Positions 16,409 through 24,528 of a DNA stretch of 64,000 nt are shown here, piece by piece. The stretch covers positions 6,491,001 through 6,555,000 of the forward strand of contig NZ_CP165734.1 in NCBI RefSeq assembly GCF_041200145.1, in the 5' to 3' direction. Under the pieces are notes generated by a model. It saw only the letters and a list, made by a program, of their open reading frames with translations, did not search any database and had not been told where the DNA came from. This DNA comes from Bradyrhizobium sp. LLZ17 (GTDB taxonomy: Bacteria > Pseudomonadota > Alphaproteobacteria > Rhizobiales > Xanthobacteraceae). The stretch's first letter is position 1, and every line of letters begins with the position of its first letter. The position numbers were made by a program, and so were the translations under genes.

Positions 16409-17302
16409 ATGCTGAAATACATCGCTAAAATCTCGATGGATATCTTCCCCTCGGTGCTCGCCACGATCATCGGGGCCTACATCGTCAATCACTACATCAA
16501 CGCCCGGCCGGCGGCTGATACCCCAGCCGCTTTGGTGGCGCCTGCCCACGGCGGCAAGAACGGCAAGCCTGCCGATACGGCCAACCTCCCGACCCCCGGC
16601 GTCAAGGCCAAGGGCATTTCCGAGAAGAACGTGACGGAGAAGGCGGCAGTCGAGAAGTTGGTCGATCAGCCGGCTGCGGACGTCAAGGCCGCAGACGCCA
16701 AGGCAGCGGACGTGGCGCCGGTCGAGGCCGCTCCCGCCGGCCCACGCGGCCGGGTTTCGGCGCGCGAGAAGGCCGTCGCCAAGTCCACCCCGGCCGCTCC
16801 CGCCACCGTGCCGGTGGTTGAGGCCAGTTCGGCTCCGTCGGCCGCCCCGGCGGCTGCGGGCCCCGACGCCAACGATCTCGCGCGCGCCGCGATCGAGCGA
16901 CTGCGCAAATTCCCCGAGGCCAAATCTGCCGAGAAGCCGGCTGAAGTCGCGCCGCAGGAGGCTGCTCGCGCGCCCGAAGCGCCGCGCGCCCAGGAAGCTC
17001 CGCGGCTCGTGACTGCTGTGCCCCCATTCGTGCGACCGCTACCGCCGCCGATCACGGTGTCAACGCCGTCGGTCGAGATGCCTGCGAACCCGCCTTACAC
17101 GGCCTCGGTCGGCAACGACGACCCGAACCGGCTGACGCCGCCGGCCGATATCCCGGTGCCGGTGATCGCGCCGCCGCTCGATCTGCGCGCTGACGCGGGT
17201 GGCTCCGTGCCGCGGCCCAAGACCAATGTCGCCGACGACATGCTGTCCGGCGTCAAGTCGATGTTCCACGCCGTCCTGCCGAAGAACGTAACCCCCGACT
17301 AA
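16409..17302 (+). CDS. Conserved hypothetical, membrane-anchored Ala/Pro-rich protein
   Basis: About 297 residues. A single hydrophobic segment near the N-terminus (IAKISMDIFPSVLATIIGAY) is followed by a low-complexity region rich in Ala, Pro, Lys and Glu and by a Pro-rich C-terminal half. The end carries a short conserved-looking helix, DDMLSGVKSMFHAVLPK. I do not recognise a family. The ATG at 16409 follows GGGGAG and directly precedes the hydrophobic segment. A TTG at 16352 in the same frame would add 19 residues. Confidence 0.7.
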   Translation: MLKYIAKISMDIFPSVLATIIGAYIVNHYINARPAADTPAALVAPAHGGKNGKPADTANLPTPGVKAKGISEKNVTEKAAVEKLVDQPAADVKAADAKAADVAPVEAAPAGPRGRVSAREKAVAKSTPAAPATVPVVEASSAPSAAPAAAGPDANDLARAAIERLRKFPEAKSAEKPAEVAPQEAARAPEAPRAQEAPRLVTAVPPFVRPLPPPITVSTPSVEMPANPPYTASVGNDDPNRLTPPADIPVPVIAPPLDLRADAGGSVPRPKTNVADDMLSGVKSMFHAVLPKNVTPD

Positions 17303-17329
17303 GACCGCGCCTGACCCGCGCCAAATCTT

Positions 17330-17983
17330 TCAGCCGCCGACGCGGGCGAGACCGCTGCGGGCGGCCTCGTCGCGCGGGCGGAGCGAGACTGCCTTGGCGT
17401 AGGACGCCGCCGCCTTGGTTTTCTCGCCCAGCCGCTCATAGGCCTGCCCCCGCGCCGTCCAGACCTGGGCGTTCTGCGGGTCGACTTCGGAGGCCTCGTC
17501 GAGATCGGCCGCTGCCTCCTTGATCTTGCCGATGGCGAGATAGCTGATCGCGCGGCCGAGCAGCGGTTCGGCCTTCTGCGGATTGAGCCCGCTTGCGGCA
17601 CCGAAATCGGCGATCGCGAAATCGTGCTCGTTGTTGCTCTGGTAGAGGAGGGCGCGGCCGTAAAGCGCCTGTGCGTTGTAGGGATCGAGCGCGACCGCGC
17701 GATTGAACTCGTCCAGCGCTGCCGCCGTCTCTCCCGATTTCGCCAAGGCCTGGGCTTTGACCGTGTGGCTCTGGGCTTCGGTGATGTTGGCAGCGCTGAC
17801 TGCGCTATCCGGGGCGGCAGCTGCCGCTTTCGGTGCCTCCTGCGGCTTGTCCTTCTCGGGCGTCAGCGAGCCCAAATCGAAGGAGCAGCCGCACAGGGCG
17901 ATTCCCACCAAGGTCAGCGCGAGCGGCTGACGCCAGATCTGGCGGAGCCGCAGAAAGCCGGGCTCGGGGAAAGGGTCGGCCAT
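17330..17983 (-). CDS. TPR-repeat lipoprotein
   Basis: The 217-residue protein has a signal peptide ending in a lipobox-like LCGC (Cys near residue 33) and therefore probably sits on the envelope as a lipoprotein. At least three tetratricopeptide repeats follow (about 75-215; for example AALDEFNRAVALDPYNAQAL and IKEAAADLDEASEVDPQNAQ). Such proteins are protein-interaction scaffolds. It is convergent with the anchored Ala/Pro-rich protein gene. Confidence 0.88.
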   Translation of the reverse strand: MADPFPEPGFLRLRQIWRQPLALTLVGIALCGCSFDLGSLTPEKDKPQEAPKAAAAAPDSAVSAANITEAQSHTVKAQALAKSGETAAALDEFNRAVALDPYNAQALYGRALLYQSNNEHDFAIADFGAASGLNPQKAEPLLGRAISYLAIGKIKEAAADLDEASEVDPQNAQVWTARGQAYERLGEKTKAAASYAKAVSLRPRDEAARSGLARVGG

Positions 17984-18043
17984 CTACGGTTCGCTCGCGC
18001 GCTGGTGCCGCATCTGTAGTGCCCCGTCCCAGAAAAGGCACCG

Positions 18044-18077
18044 CTACAAAACAATAACGCGGGCCCAGGGCCCGCGT
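18044..18077 (-). terminator. Rho-independent terminator of rpsU
   Basis: ACGCGGGC-CCAGG-GCCCGCGT (18057-18077) is a perfect stem. On the minus strand it is followed by TATTGTTTTGTAG, a T-rich tail. It lies 33 bases after the rpsU stop. Confidence 0.8.
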
Positions 18078-18110
18078 CATCGAAAACTCAGTGTTGCGAT
18101 TTCGGCAAAA

Positions 18111-18419
18111 TCAACGCGGTCCGCGCGGACCTGCAGCAGCGCCCGCACCCGGGCCGCCACGACCGCCACGATCACCGCCAGGGCCGGCGCCGAACACCGG
18201 CTTCGGCTTCATCGGCAACAGGCCTTCGCGCTGGAGCTTCTTGCGGGCCAGCTTGCGCGCGCGGCGCACGGCTTCGGCCTTTTCGCGGGCCTTCTTCTCG
18301 GAGGGCTTTTCGTAATGGCCGCGCAGCTTCATCTCGCGGAAAATACCCTCGCGCTGCATCTTCTTCTTCAGCGCCTTGAGAGCTTGGTCGACATTGTTAT
18401 CGCGAACGAGAACCTGCAC
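18111..18419 (-). CDS. rpsU: Ribosomal protein bS21
   Basis: The 102-residue protein has the bS21 core ([20 protein letters not shown], then [20 protein letters not shown]). An alphaproteobacterial Gly/Pro/Arg-rich C-terminal tail follows that enterobacterial S21 lacks. The start is GTG at 18417-18419 with AAGAGGA upstream. It binds the 30S platform near the anti-Shine-Dalgarno end of 16S rRNA. Single gene with its own terminator. Confidence 0.95.
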   Translation of the reverse strand: MQVLVRDNNVDQALKALKKKMQREGIFREMKLRGHYEKPSEKKAREKAEAVRRARKLARKKLQREGLLPMKPKPVFGAGPGGDRGGRGGPGAGAAAGPRGPR

Positions 18420-18680
18420 GCGGCATCCTCTTCAGTGGATCGGATTTGAATTCTGGTAAGTCTAAGGGGATGGCGAAACGCCCGGCCCTTAACCTTGAGC
18501 GCGCGGATGTATCAGACAAAACCCGACATGTCCACCTGCGAACCGCTTTTTCGGGCCAAGTTACGCCATTAAATGGGGCGAAAACCCGCTGCATGGTCGC
18601 AATTTGGGTGGTTTGGCGCCAAAAGGCGGACCGTTCTCCGGAACTTGATCCGGAGGTTCTGGAAATCAGGGGAGGACGAC

Positions 18681-19403
18681 ATGGACATGAGAAAATACGC
18701 CGCGGAGGCCATCGGCACGTTCTGGCTCACATTCGCAGGCTGCGGTAGCGCGGTGATCGCGGCGGGCTTTCCGCAAGTCGGGATCGGCCTGGTCGGCGTC
18801 TCCCTGGCGTTCGGCTTAAGCGTGGTCACCATGGCTTACGCGATCGGGCACATCTCCGGCTGTCATCTCAATCCGGCCGTCACGGTCGGGCTTGCTGCCG
18901 GCGGGCGCTTTCCCGCAGGCCAGATCCTGCCTTACGTGATCGCACAGGTCTGCGGTGCGATCGTCGCCGCCGAATTGCTCTATATGATCGCCAGCGGCGC
19001 TCCCGGCTTCGACGTCACCAAGGGCTTTGCCTCCAACGGCTATGATGCGCATTCGCCCGGCCAATACAGCATGGTCGTGTGCTTCGTCACCGAAGTGGTG
19101 ATGACCATGATGTTCCTGTTCGTCATCATGGGCGCGACCCACGGCCGCGCGCCTGCGGGATTTGCCCCGCTCGCGATCGGGCTCGCGCTGGTGATGATCC
19201 ATCTCGTCAGCATCCCCGTCACCAACACGTCGGTGAATCCGGCGCGCAGCACCGGACCGGCGCTGTTCGTCGGCGGCTGGGCACTGGCGCAGCTCTGGCT
19301 GTTCTGGGTCGCGCCCCTGATCGGTGGCGCGCTGGGCGGCGTGATCTATCGCTGGCTCAGCGAGGAGCCCACGGGCGTCGTCGCGGGCGTGAAGACGGCA
19401 TGA
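18681..19403 (+). CDS. aqpZ: Aquaporin Z
   Basis: The 240-residue MIP-family channel has six membrane helices and both half-helix signatures, HLNPAVT (about 62-68) and [11 protein letters not shown] (about 183-193). Its length and the Cys/His pore pattern resemble AqpZ water channels rather than glycerol facilitators. The ATG at 18681 follows GGGGAGG (18669-18675). The frame is open 36 codons further upstream, but that segment does not look like an MIP N-terminus. Confidence 0.94.
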   Translation: MDMRKYAAEAIGTFWLTFAGCGSAVIAAGFPQVGIGLVGVSLAFGLSVVTMAYAIGHISGCHLNPAVTVGLAAGGRFPAGQILPYVIAQVCGAIVAAELLYMIASGAPGFDVTKGFASNGYDAHSPGQYSMVVCFVTEVVMTMMFLFVIMGATHGRAPAGFAPLAIGLALVMIHLVSIPVTNTSVNPARSTGPALFVGGWALAQLWLFWVAPLIGGALGGVIYRWLSEEPTGVVAGVKTA

Positions 19404-19411
19404 TCGAGCAG

Positions 19412-19439
19412 CGGGATCGCGGCACTTGCCGCGGTCCCG
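19412..19439. terminator. Bidirectional terminator between aqpZ and purK
   Basis: CGGGATCGCGGC-ACTT-GCCGCGGTCCCG forms a 12-pair stem with one G-U type mismatch. It sits exactly between the convergent aqpZ and purK stops. The flanks are only mildly T-rich. Confidence 0.6.
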
Positions 19440-20528
19440 TCACTTGCCTTTCGAAGGCATGACTTCGGTGACATGGCCCATCTTGCGGCCGGGGCGCGGT
19501 GCTCCCTTGCCGTAGATGTGCACGGTCGCGCCCGGCACGCTCAGCCATGTCTCGTAATCGTTGATCTCGTCGCCGATCAGATTGGTCATGGTGACGATCT
19601 CGCCGTGGCGCACCGGCTTGCCGAGCGGCCAGCCGGCAATGGCGCGGATATGCTGCTCGAACTGCGACACGGACGCGCCGTCGAGTGTCCAGTGACCGGA
19701 ATTGTGCACGCGCGGGGCGATTTCGTTGACCAGCACCTTCGGTCCGGTGCCGTTGGCGAGCACGAACATCTCGACGGCCAGCACGCCGACATAGTCGAGC
19801 GCGGTTGCGATCTTGCCGGCGATGCTGCGCGCCTCTTCGGCCAACACGTTCGAAATCGGCGCGGGCGCACGGGATATCTTCAGGATGTGGTCGCGATGCT
19901 CGTTCTCGGTGACGTCGAAACACTCGACCTGGCCCGCGGCCGAGCGTGCGGCGATCACGGAGATCTCGCGCTCGAACGGCACGAAGGCTTCCAGGATCGC
20001 TAGTTTGGTGGCGAGGCTGGTCCACACCTTCGCGATGTCGTCGCCCTCGCGGATGATGGCTTGGCCTTTGCCGTCATAGCCAAAACGGCGGGTTTTCAGC
20101 ACCGCCGGAAGGCCAATCCTTGCGATCGCCTCGCGCAACGATGCGACTGAGGTGACGTCGGCATAAGCGGCGGTGCCGATCCCGAGCCGCGTCACAAAAT
20201 CCTTTTCGGCGAGCCGGTCCTGCGTGGTCTCGAGGATCTTGCGGTTGGGCAGCACCGGGCGGCGTGCGTCCAGCACCATGGCGGCGGCCGCCGGCACGTT
20301 CTCGAATTCGTAGGTGATGACGTCGACGTCGTTGGCGAACAGCTCCAATGCCTCGACATCGGCGTATTCCGCGCAGGTCGCGTTCAGCACGACATCGAAG
20401 GCCGGCGAATCCGGATCGGGCGAGAACACCTGGCAGCGCAGGCCGAGTCGGGCCGCCGCCATCGCCAGCATCCGGCCCAGTTGCCCGCCGCCGAGGATTC
20501 CGATGGTGTCGCCGGGCTTCAGCTTCAC
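19440..20528 (-). CDS. purK: N5-carboxyaminoimidazole ribonucleotide synthase
   Basis: This 362-residue ATP-grasp enzyme starts with the pre-ATP-grasp Rossmann motif IGILGGGQLGRMLAMAA (9-25). It contains LKTRRFGYDGKGQ, EAFVPFEREISVI and VNEIAPRVHNSGHWT, all diagnostic of PurK. It converts AIR, bicarbonate and ATP to N5-CAIR in purine synthesis. The start is GTG with AAGG just upstream. It follows purE with a 15-base gap, forming the purEK operon. Confidence 0.97.
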   Translation of the reverse strand: MKLKPGDTIGILGGGQLGRMLAMAAARLGLRCQVFSPDPDSPAFDVVLNATCAEYADVEALELFANDVDVITYEFENVPAAAAMVLDARRPVLPNRKILETTQDRLAEKDFVTRLGIGTAAYADVTSVASLREAIARIGLPAVLKTRRFGYDGKGQAIIREGDDIAKVWTSLATKLAILEAFVPFEREISVIAARSAAGQVECFDVTENEHRDHILKISRAPAPISNVLAEEARSIAGKIATALDYVGVLAVEMFVLANGTGPKVLVNEIAPRVHNSGHWTLDGASVSQFEQHIRAIAGWPLGKPVRHGEIVTMTNLIGDEINDYETWLSVPGATVHIYGKGAPRPGRKMGHVTEVMPSKGK

Positions 20529-20543
20529 CTGCCTTGAGTCCAG

Positions 20544-21032
20544 TCACGCCTTGTCCTCCGGGCGTTCGGCGATCGCCTCGGTCTGTGCCTTGCGCCAGGC
20601 GGCGAGGCGGTCGGACAGGGCCGGATCGGACAGCGCCAGCACGGCTGCCGCAAGCAGCGCGGCGTTGATCGCACCGGCCTTGCCGATCGCCAGGGTGCCG
20701 ACCGGGATGCCGGCGGGCATCTGGACAATCGAATAGAGCAGATCAATGCCCTTGAGCGTCCTGGATTCGATCGGCACACCGAACACCGGCAGTTCCGTCA
20801 GTGCCGCGGCCATGCCGGGCAGATGCGCAGCGCCGCCCGCGCCGGCAATAACGACCTTGAAACCGGCGGCCTTGGCGCCCTTGGCGAAGGTAAACAGCCG
20901 GTCCGGGGTCCGGTGGGCCGAGACGATGCGGCTCTCGCAGGCGACACCGAGCGCTGCAAGTGTGTCGGCGGCATGCCGCATGGTCTCCCAGTCCGACTGG
21001 CTTCCCATGATGATGGCGATCGGCGCGGTCAT
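20544..21032 (-). CDS. purE: N5-carboxyaminoimidazole ribonucleotide mutase
   Basis: The 162-residue class I PurE contains [10 protein letters not shown] (phosphate site), [10 protein letters not shown] with the catalytic His, and [11 protein letters not shown]. It rearranges N5-CAIR to CAIR. The Met at 21032 directly precedes the conserved core ([13 protein letters not shown]). The frame is open 26 codons upstream, but that part looks non-conserved. Confidence 0.97.
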   Translation of the reverse strand: MTAPIAIIMGSQSDWETMRHAADTLAALGVACESRIVSAHRTPDRLFTFAKGAKAAGFKVVIAGAGGAAHLPGMAAALTELPVFGVPIESRTLKGIDLLYSIVQMPAGIPVGTLAIGKAGAINAALLAAAVLALSDPALSDRLAAWRKAQTEAIAERPEDKA

Positions 21033-21120
21033 GTCGTCAATTGTGCTCGGGAAAACAGAAACATAGGCCAGATTAACGGTTCCGGCCGGCGGATCGCAAG
21101 GCGGTGGCAAGGAGAAGGGA

Positions 21121-21885
21121 ATGCACTATCCTGTCTTGGTGAATCCCCGCAAGCGTTCATTGAGCAGGATGCCCATGAAGAAACCAACAAGGGCGACAGC
21201 TGCGAAGGCCAAAAAGGGCCGGAAAACCAGCGGGAGCCGAGCCAAAGCTGTCCCAAAGCGTGCCGTGCCGGCACCTCGCCGCGCGCTCGCAGATGACGGC
21301 GCCACGGACATCAACAAGGCGGCCATCCGCGCCCTGCGGACCAAGCTGAGAGGGGCGCTGCGGTGCATCGCGGAACTCGAAGCCGCCGCCGACACCGACT
21401 TCCTGCTCGACATTCCGAACCGGCGCGGTTTCGAGCGCGAGCTCAGCCGAGCCATCGCCTATATGAAGCGCTATCGCGCCAGCGGCGCGCTGATCGTGCT
21501 CGACGTCGACCGGCTGAAGCCGATCAACGATTCGTTCGGCCATGGCGCGGGGGATGAGGTGCTGAAGGCGATCGCCGCCACGCTGACGCGGCAAATCCGC
21601 GCCTCCGACATGGTCGGCCGTCTCGGCGGCGACGAATTTGCGCTGCTGTTGTGGAATCTCAGCGAGACCGATGCCAAGGCCAAAGCCGTGATTTTGGAGC
21701 AGGCCGTCGACGAATTGTCGTTCGTCTTTCGCGGGCAGCACGTGACGGCGGGCGCCTCCGCCGGCGTCGCGCTGCTCGGCGCGCACTCCGATGCCGCCCG
21801 CGCGCTGGAGGAGGCTGATGCTGCCATGTATGTGCGCAAAGCGCAGCGGCGGCACGAGCCGCGGATCAGGCTCGTCAGCAGCTGA
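21121..21885 (+). CDS. Diguanylate cyclase (GGDEF), no recognisable sensor
   Basis: The 254-residue protein has a strongly basic Lys/Arg/Ala-rich N-terminus (about 1-65), a short helix ([23 protein letters not shown]) and a GGDEF domain (about 95-245). The active-site motif [11 protein letters not shown] is intact, and the substrate-site segment [10 protein letters not shown] is present. It should make cyclic di-GMP from GTP. There is no membrane segment. AAGGAG at 21109-21114, six bases ahead, supports ATG 21121; inner Mets at 21169 and 21175 are less well placed. Confidence 0.9.
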   Translation: MHYPVLVNPRKRSLSRMPMKKPTRATAAKAKKGRKTSGSRAKAVPKRAVPAPRRALADDGATDINKAAIRALRTKLRGALRCIAELEAAADTDFLLDIPNRRGFERELSRAIAYMKRYRASGALIVLDVDRLKPINDSFGHGAGDEVLKAIAATLTRQIRASDMVGRLGGDEFALLLWNLSETDAKAKAVILEQAVDELSFVFRGQHVTAGASAGVALLGAHSDAARALEEADAAMYVRKAQRRHEPRIRLVSS

Positions 21886-21887
21886 GT

Positions 21888-22139
21888 TTACAACGTAGCC
21901 AAATCTTCCGGGACGTTGCCGAATTTGCGCAACAGCTTGGCGTCACCAAATTCGCCGGTCATGGGATCGCCGCTGCGGCTGAACGCGACCGCGCCGATAT
22001 GGCCAGAACCTCGTGCCAACATCTCGGCGCGCCGCAAGGCTGCCGTCGAGGTCTGGCATTCTTCAGCCGCGCCCGCGACAGGCGATCCGTCGGCATCGAT
22101 AAGAAAGGGCATTGCCACGTAATAGGTCACATCGGACAT
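21888..22139 (-). CDS. Conserved hypothetical small protein
   Basis: An 83-residue soluble protein beginning MSDVTYYVAMPFLIDADGSP, with an even mix of residues and no motif I recognise. The coding-like composition, ATG start and tight convergence with the GGDEF gene (two bases apart) favour a real gene. It is followed downstream on the other strand only, and preceded by another small gene 24 bases upstream, so the two may form an operon. Confidence 0.7.
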   Translation of the reverse strand: MSDVTYYVAMPFLIDADGSPVAGAAEECQTSTAALRRAEMLARGSGHIGAVAFSRSGDPMTGEFGDAKLLRKFGNVPEDLATL

Positions 22140-22163
22140 TGGCGTTGCTCCAGCATGGTGAAT

Positions 22164-22382
22164 TCAGGCGGCGCTGCTCTTGCTCCGCATCTTGCTGCGT
22201 GAGGTCTCCGGAATGCAGCCGGCCGAGATCGCCGCCTGTAATTCCTCGAGCTCGGCTTCCAGATATTCGTTGGCCATGATCAGCGCCTTGATGGTGCTGC
22301 GCAGATTGCCGTCGCACATCGCGATGGCCTGATCGCAGGCTTGCTCATAGTGGCTGTTGTCGAAAAGGGCGGCTGCTGACAT
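22164..22382 (-). CDS. Conserved hypothetical small protein
   Basis: The 72-residue product contains a helical segment (QACDQAIAMCDGNLRSTIKALIMANEYLEAELEELQAAI) with a coiled-coil-like second half and a basic Ser/Lys-rich tail. No function can be assigned. It shares strand and spacing with the 83-residue neighbour. Confidence 0.7.
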   Translation of the reverse strand: MSAAALFDNSHYEQACDQAIAMCDGNLRSTIKALIMANEYLEAELEELQAAISAGCIPETSRSKMRSKSSAA

Positions 22383-22510
22383 CTGCGTTTTCCTGGGCGT
22401 TGTCTTGGACGTCTTCTGGGGGCGGCGGCCCCAAAATGTTCTCTCTTTGTTCCAATCGAGTCAAGCGGATTCCAGCGCCCGCAGCTTCACCGCGGCGCGA
22501 TCGCTGTGGA

Positions 22511-22717
22511 TCAGGCGATGATGTCGGGCGTGATCTGGTCTTCGATGAAGGCGATCCGGTCCCGCAACAACAGCTTGCGCTTCTTCAACCGCTGCAACCG
22601 CAACAGGTCGGGGGCGGGCGATTGATGCAGTGCATCGATCGCCGCATCGAGATCTCGGTGTTCCTGGTGCAACCGGGCGAGTTCGGCTTCGAGCTCGCGC
22701 TCGTTTTCATTGGTCAT
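22511..22717 (-). CDS. DUF465 / YdcH-family small protein
   Basis: The 68-residue helical-hairpin protein begins NENERELEAELARLHQEH and has the DUF465 second helix LLRLQRLKKRKLLLRDRI. The Met at 22717 is where the DUF465 profile begins; the open frame extends 40 codons further with no similarity to it. The function of the family is unknown. A second DUF465 gene lies divergently about 330 bases away. Confidence 0.85.
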   Translation of the reverse strand: MTNENERELEAELARLHQEHRDLDAAIDALHQSPAPDLLRLQRLKKRKLLLRDRIAFIEDQITPDIIA

Positions 22718-23045
22718 GTCTGCGGTGGCCGAAAACCGATAGCTTGAGATTAAGGCTGTGGATGCCCTGTGGAAATTATCGTCCTTGCGCGGCGCGATCG
22801 CAAGCGATCTGGATCGCGGGCCACCGTTCTCTCGCAAGATATTTCGGTGATCGCTTAACCCGGTTCACGCAGGCGCATTGATATCATGGATTTTTCCCCG
22901 CGTGGTTCCTTACTCACGGTTCGTTACATATGAATTTTCAAAAATGACACTGCGACGACGGATACCCATCGACAGAACAGATCGGTGATGTACACTTCCT
23001 CGTCCGGATCAGATCCAAGGTTCACCCCTACCGAGGAGGTTTCGA
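22718..23045. other. Intergenic region between two divergent DUF465 genes
   Basis: The 328-base stretch is less GC-rich than its surroundings in the part around 22870-22960. I find no coding frame of its own and no strong hairpin. It probably holds two divergent promoters. A minus-strand open frame at 22924-23133 is antisense to the DUF465 gene and looks spurious. Confidence 0.45.
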
Positions 23046-23225
23046 ATGACAATTCAGGCACATCTGGTTGAATTGGAACGGAAGCACAAAACTCTCGAAA
23101 ACGAATTGCACGACGCTCTCGTGCACCTTTCAACAGACGACCTGCAAATTGTTGAGTTGAAGCGCCGGAAGTTGCTGGTCAAGGACCAGATCGAGCGATT
23201 GAAGCACAACGAGACGCTTCACTAG
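23046..23225 (+). CDS. DUF465 / YdcH-family small protein (59 residues)
   Basis: Hand translation from ATG 23046 gives a 59-residue protein beginning TIQAHLVELERKHKTLENEL. It ends with the DUF465 signature IVELKRRKLLVKDQIERLKH before TAG 23223-23225. GAGGAGG at 23032-23038 is an excellent ribosome-binding site. Small helical-hairpin proteins of this family are widespread in proteobacteria and their role is unknown. Its base composition is less GC-rich than its neighbours. Confidence 0.9.
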   Translation: MTIQAHLVELERKHKTLENELHDALVHLSTDDLQIVELKRRKLLVKDQIERLKHNETLH

Positions 23226-23336
23226 TAACCCCCGTAAACAGCGTAGAGTTTGATCGTACCCTTTCACGCGGGGATGGGAGCTTGTGCGCTCATCCCTGCC
23301 GAAGCTGCGCGTTGCGCAATCATGATTGCGCGGCGT

Positions 23337-24439
23337 TCAGAGGCCTGCGAGCGTGGCGACGTGCTCCGCGATCGCAAGCGATGACGTCAATCCCGGCGAT
23401 TCGATGCCGAACAGGTTGATCAGGCCTTCGACGCCGTGGTCGGTCGGACCCTGCATCAGGAAATCCTGCGTGGCGACAGCCGGCGGCACGATCTTCGGGC
23501 GAATGCCTGAATAGCTCGGCATCAGCGCGCCGTCGGGCAGCGTCGGCCAGTATTTGCGGATCGCCGGATAGAAGCGCTCGGCCCGCGAGGGATCGACCGC
23601 ATAGTCGATCGTCTCGATCCACTCCACGTCCGGCCCGAAACGGGCCTGCCCCGCCATATCCAGCGTCAGATGCACGCCGAGGCCGCCGGGCTCCGGCACC
23701 GGATAGATCAGGCGCGAGAACGGTGCCTTGGCGTTGCAGCTGAAGTAATTGCCCTTGGCAAGATAGGCCGGCGGAATCCGCTCCAGCGGCATGCCGTCGA
23801 TGTGGCGCGCGACCGTCGTCGCCGAAAGCCCGGCGGCGTTGACGAGCAGGCCACATTGCAGCGTCATCGGCGCTTCGCCGCCGGCGTCGATCTCGATGAT
23901 TCCGCCCGCTACCTTGGCGCGGATCAAGGGCGCGTGAAACGCAAAGGCCGCACCTGCTGCTTCGGCCTCGCCGCGCAGCGGAGCATGTAGGCATGGCTGT
24001 CGATGATGCCCGTCGACGGTGAGAGCAGGGCTGCGTCGCAGGCGAGCGCGGGCTCCAGCGCACGCGCCGCATCGCCCGAGAGCAGCTGCATATCGAGCAC
24101 GCCATTGGCCTCGGCATGCGCCTTGATCGCTTGCAGCTTCTCGGTTTCGTTGGCGCTGGTCGCGACGATCAGCTTGCCGCAGTTCTTGTGCGGGATGCCG
24201 CGCTCGCCGCAATAGCGGTAGAGTGCGTGCTTGCCGCTGACGCACATGCGCGCCATCCAGCTGCCGGCGCGGTAGTAAATCCCGGCATGAATCACCTCGC
24301 TGTTGCGCGAGGAGGTCACGGTGCCGATGGCCTCGGCCTCCTCGAGCACGATTACCTCGCGCCCGGCCTGGGCCAGCTTGCGGGCCACCGCGAGCCCGAT
24401 CACGCCGGCTCCGACGACGACGCAATCGACCCTATCCAT
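23337..24439 (-). pseudogene. L-2-hydroxyglutarate oxidase-like FAD enzyme, frameshifted
   Basis: Two frames together give one complete FAD-dependent oxidoreductase of the LhgO/L2HGDH type (DAO superfamily). The N-terminal part (24439 to about 23980) has the Rossmann motif [16 protein letters not shown] and [14 protein letters not shown]. The second frame resumes at [15 protein letters not shown] and runs to 23337, with VNAAGL, YLAKGNYF, GVHLTLD and NLFGIESPGLT. The frame breaks at about 23980/23981 after HAYML, and one added base restores 367 codons. As written, the product would stop after 171 residues. The enzyme would oxidise L-2-hydroxyglutarate or a similar 2-hydroxyacid and pass electrons to quinone. 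I suspect a sequence error rather than gene decay (see findings). Confidence 0.85.
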
Positions 24440-24528
24440 GGTTGTGGAGGATTTTCGCTGAAGCCGGGGGAACTGATTTGCCCGGCAAACGTGCCGCGCG
24501 GCCGTTGTCCGTTAAGGAGGCATTTATC

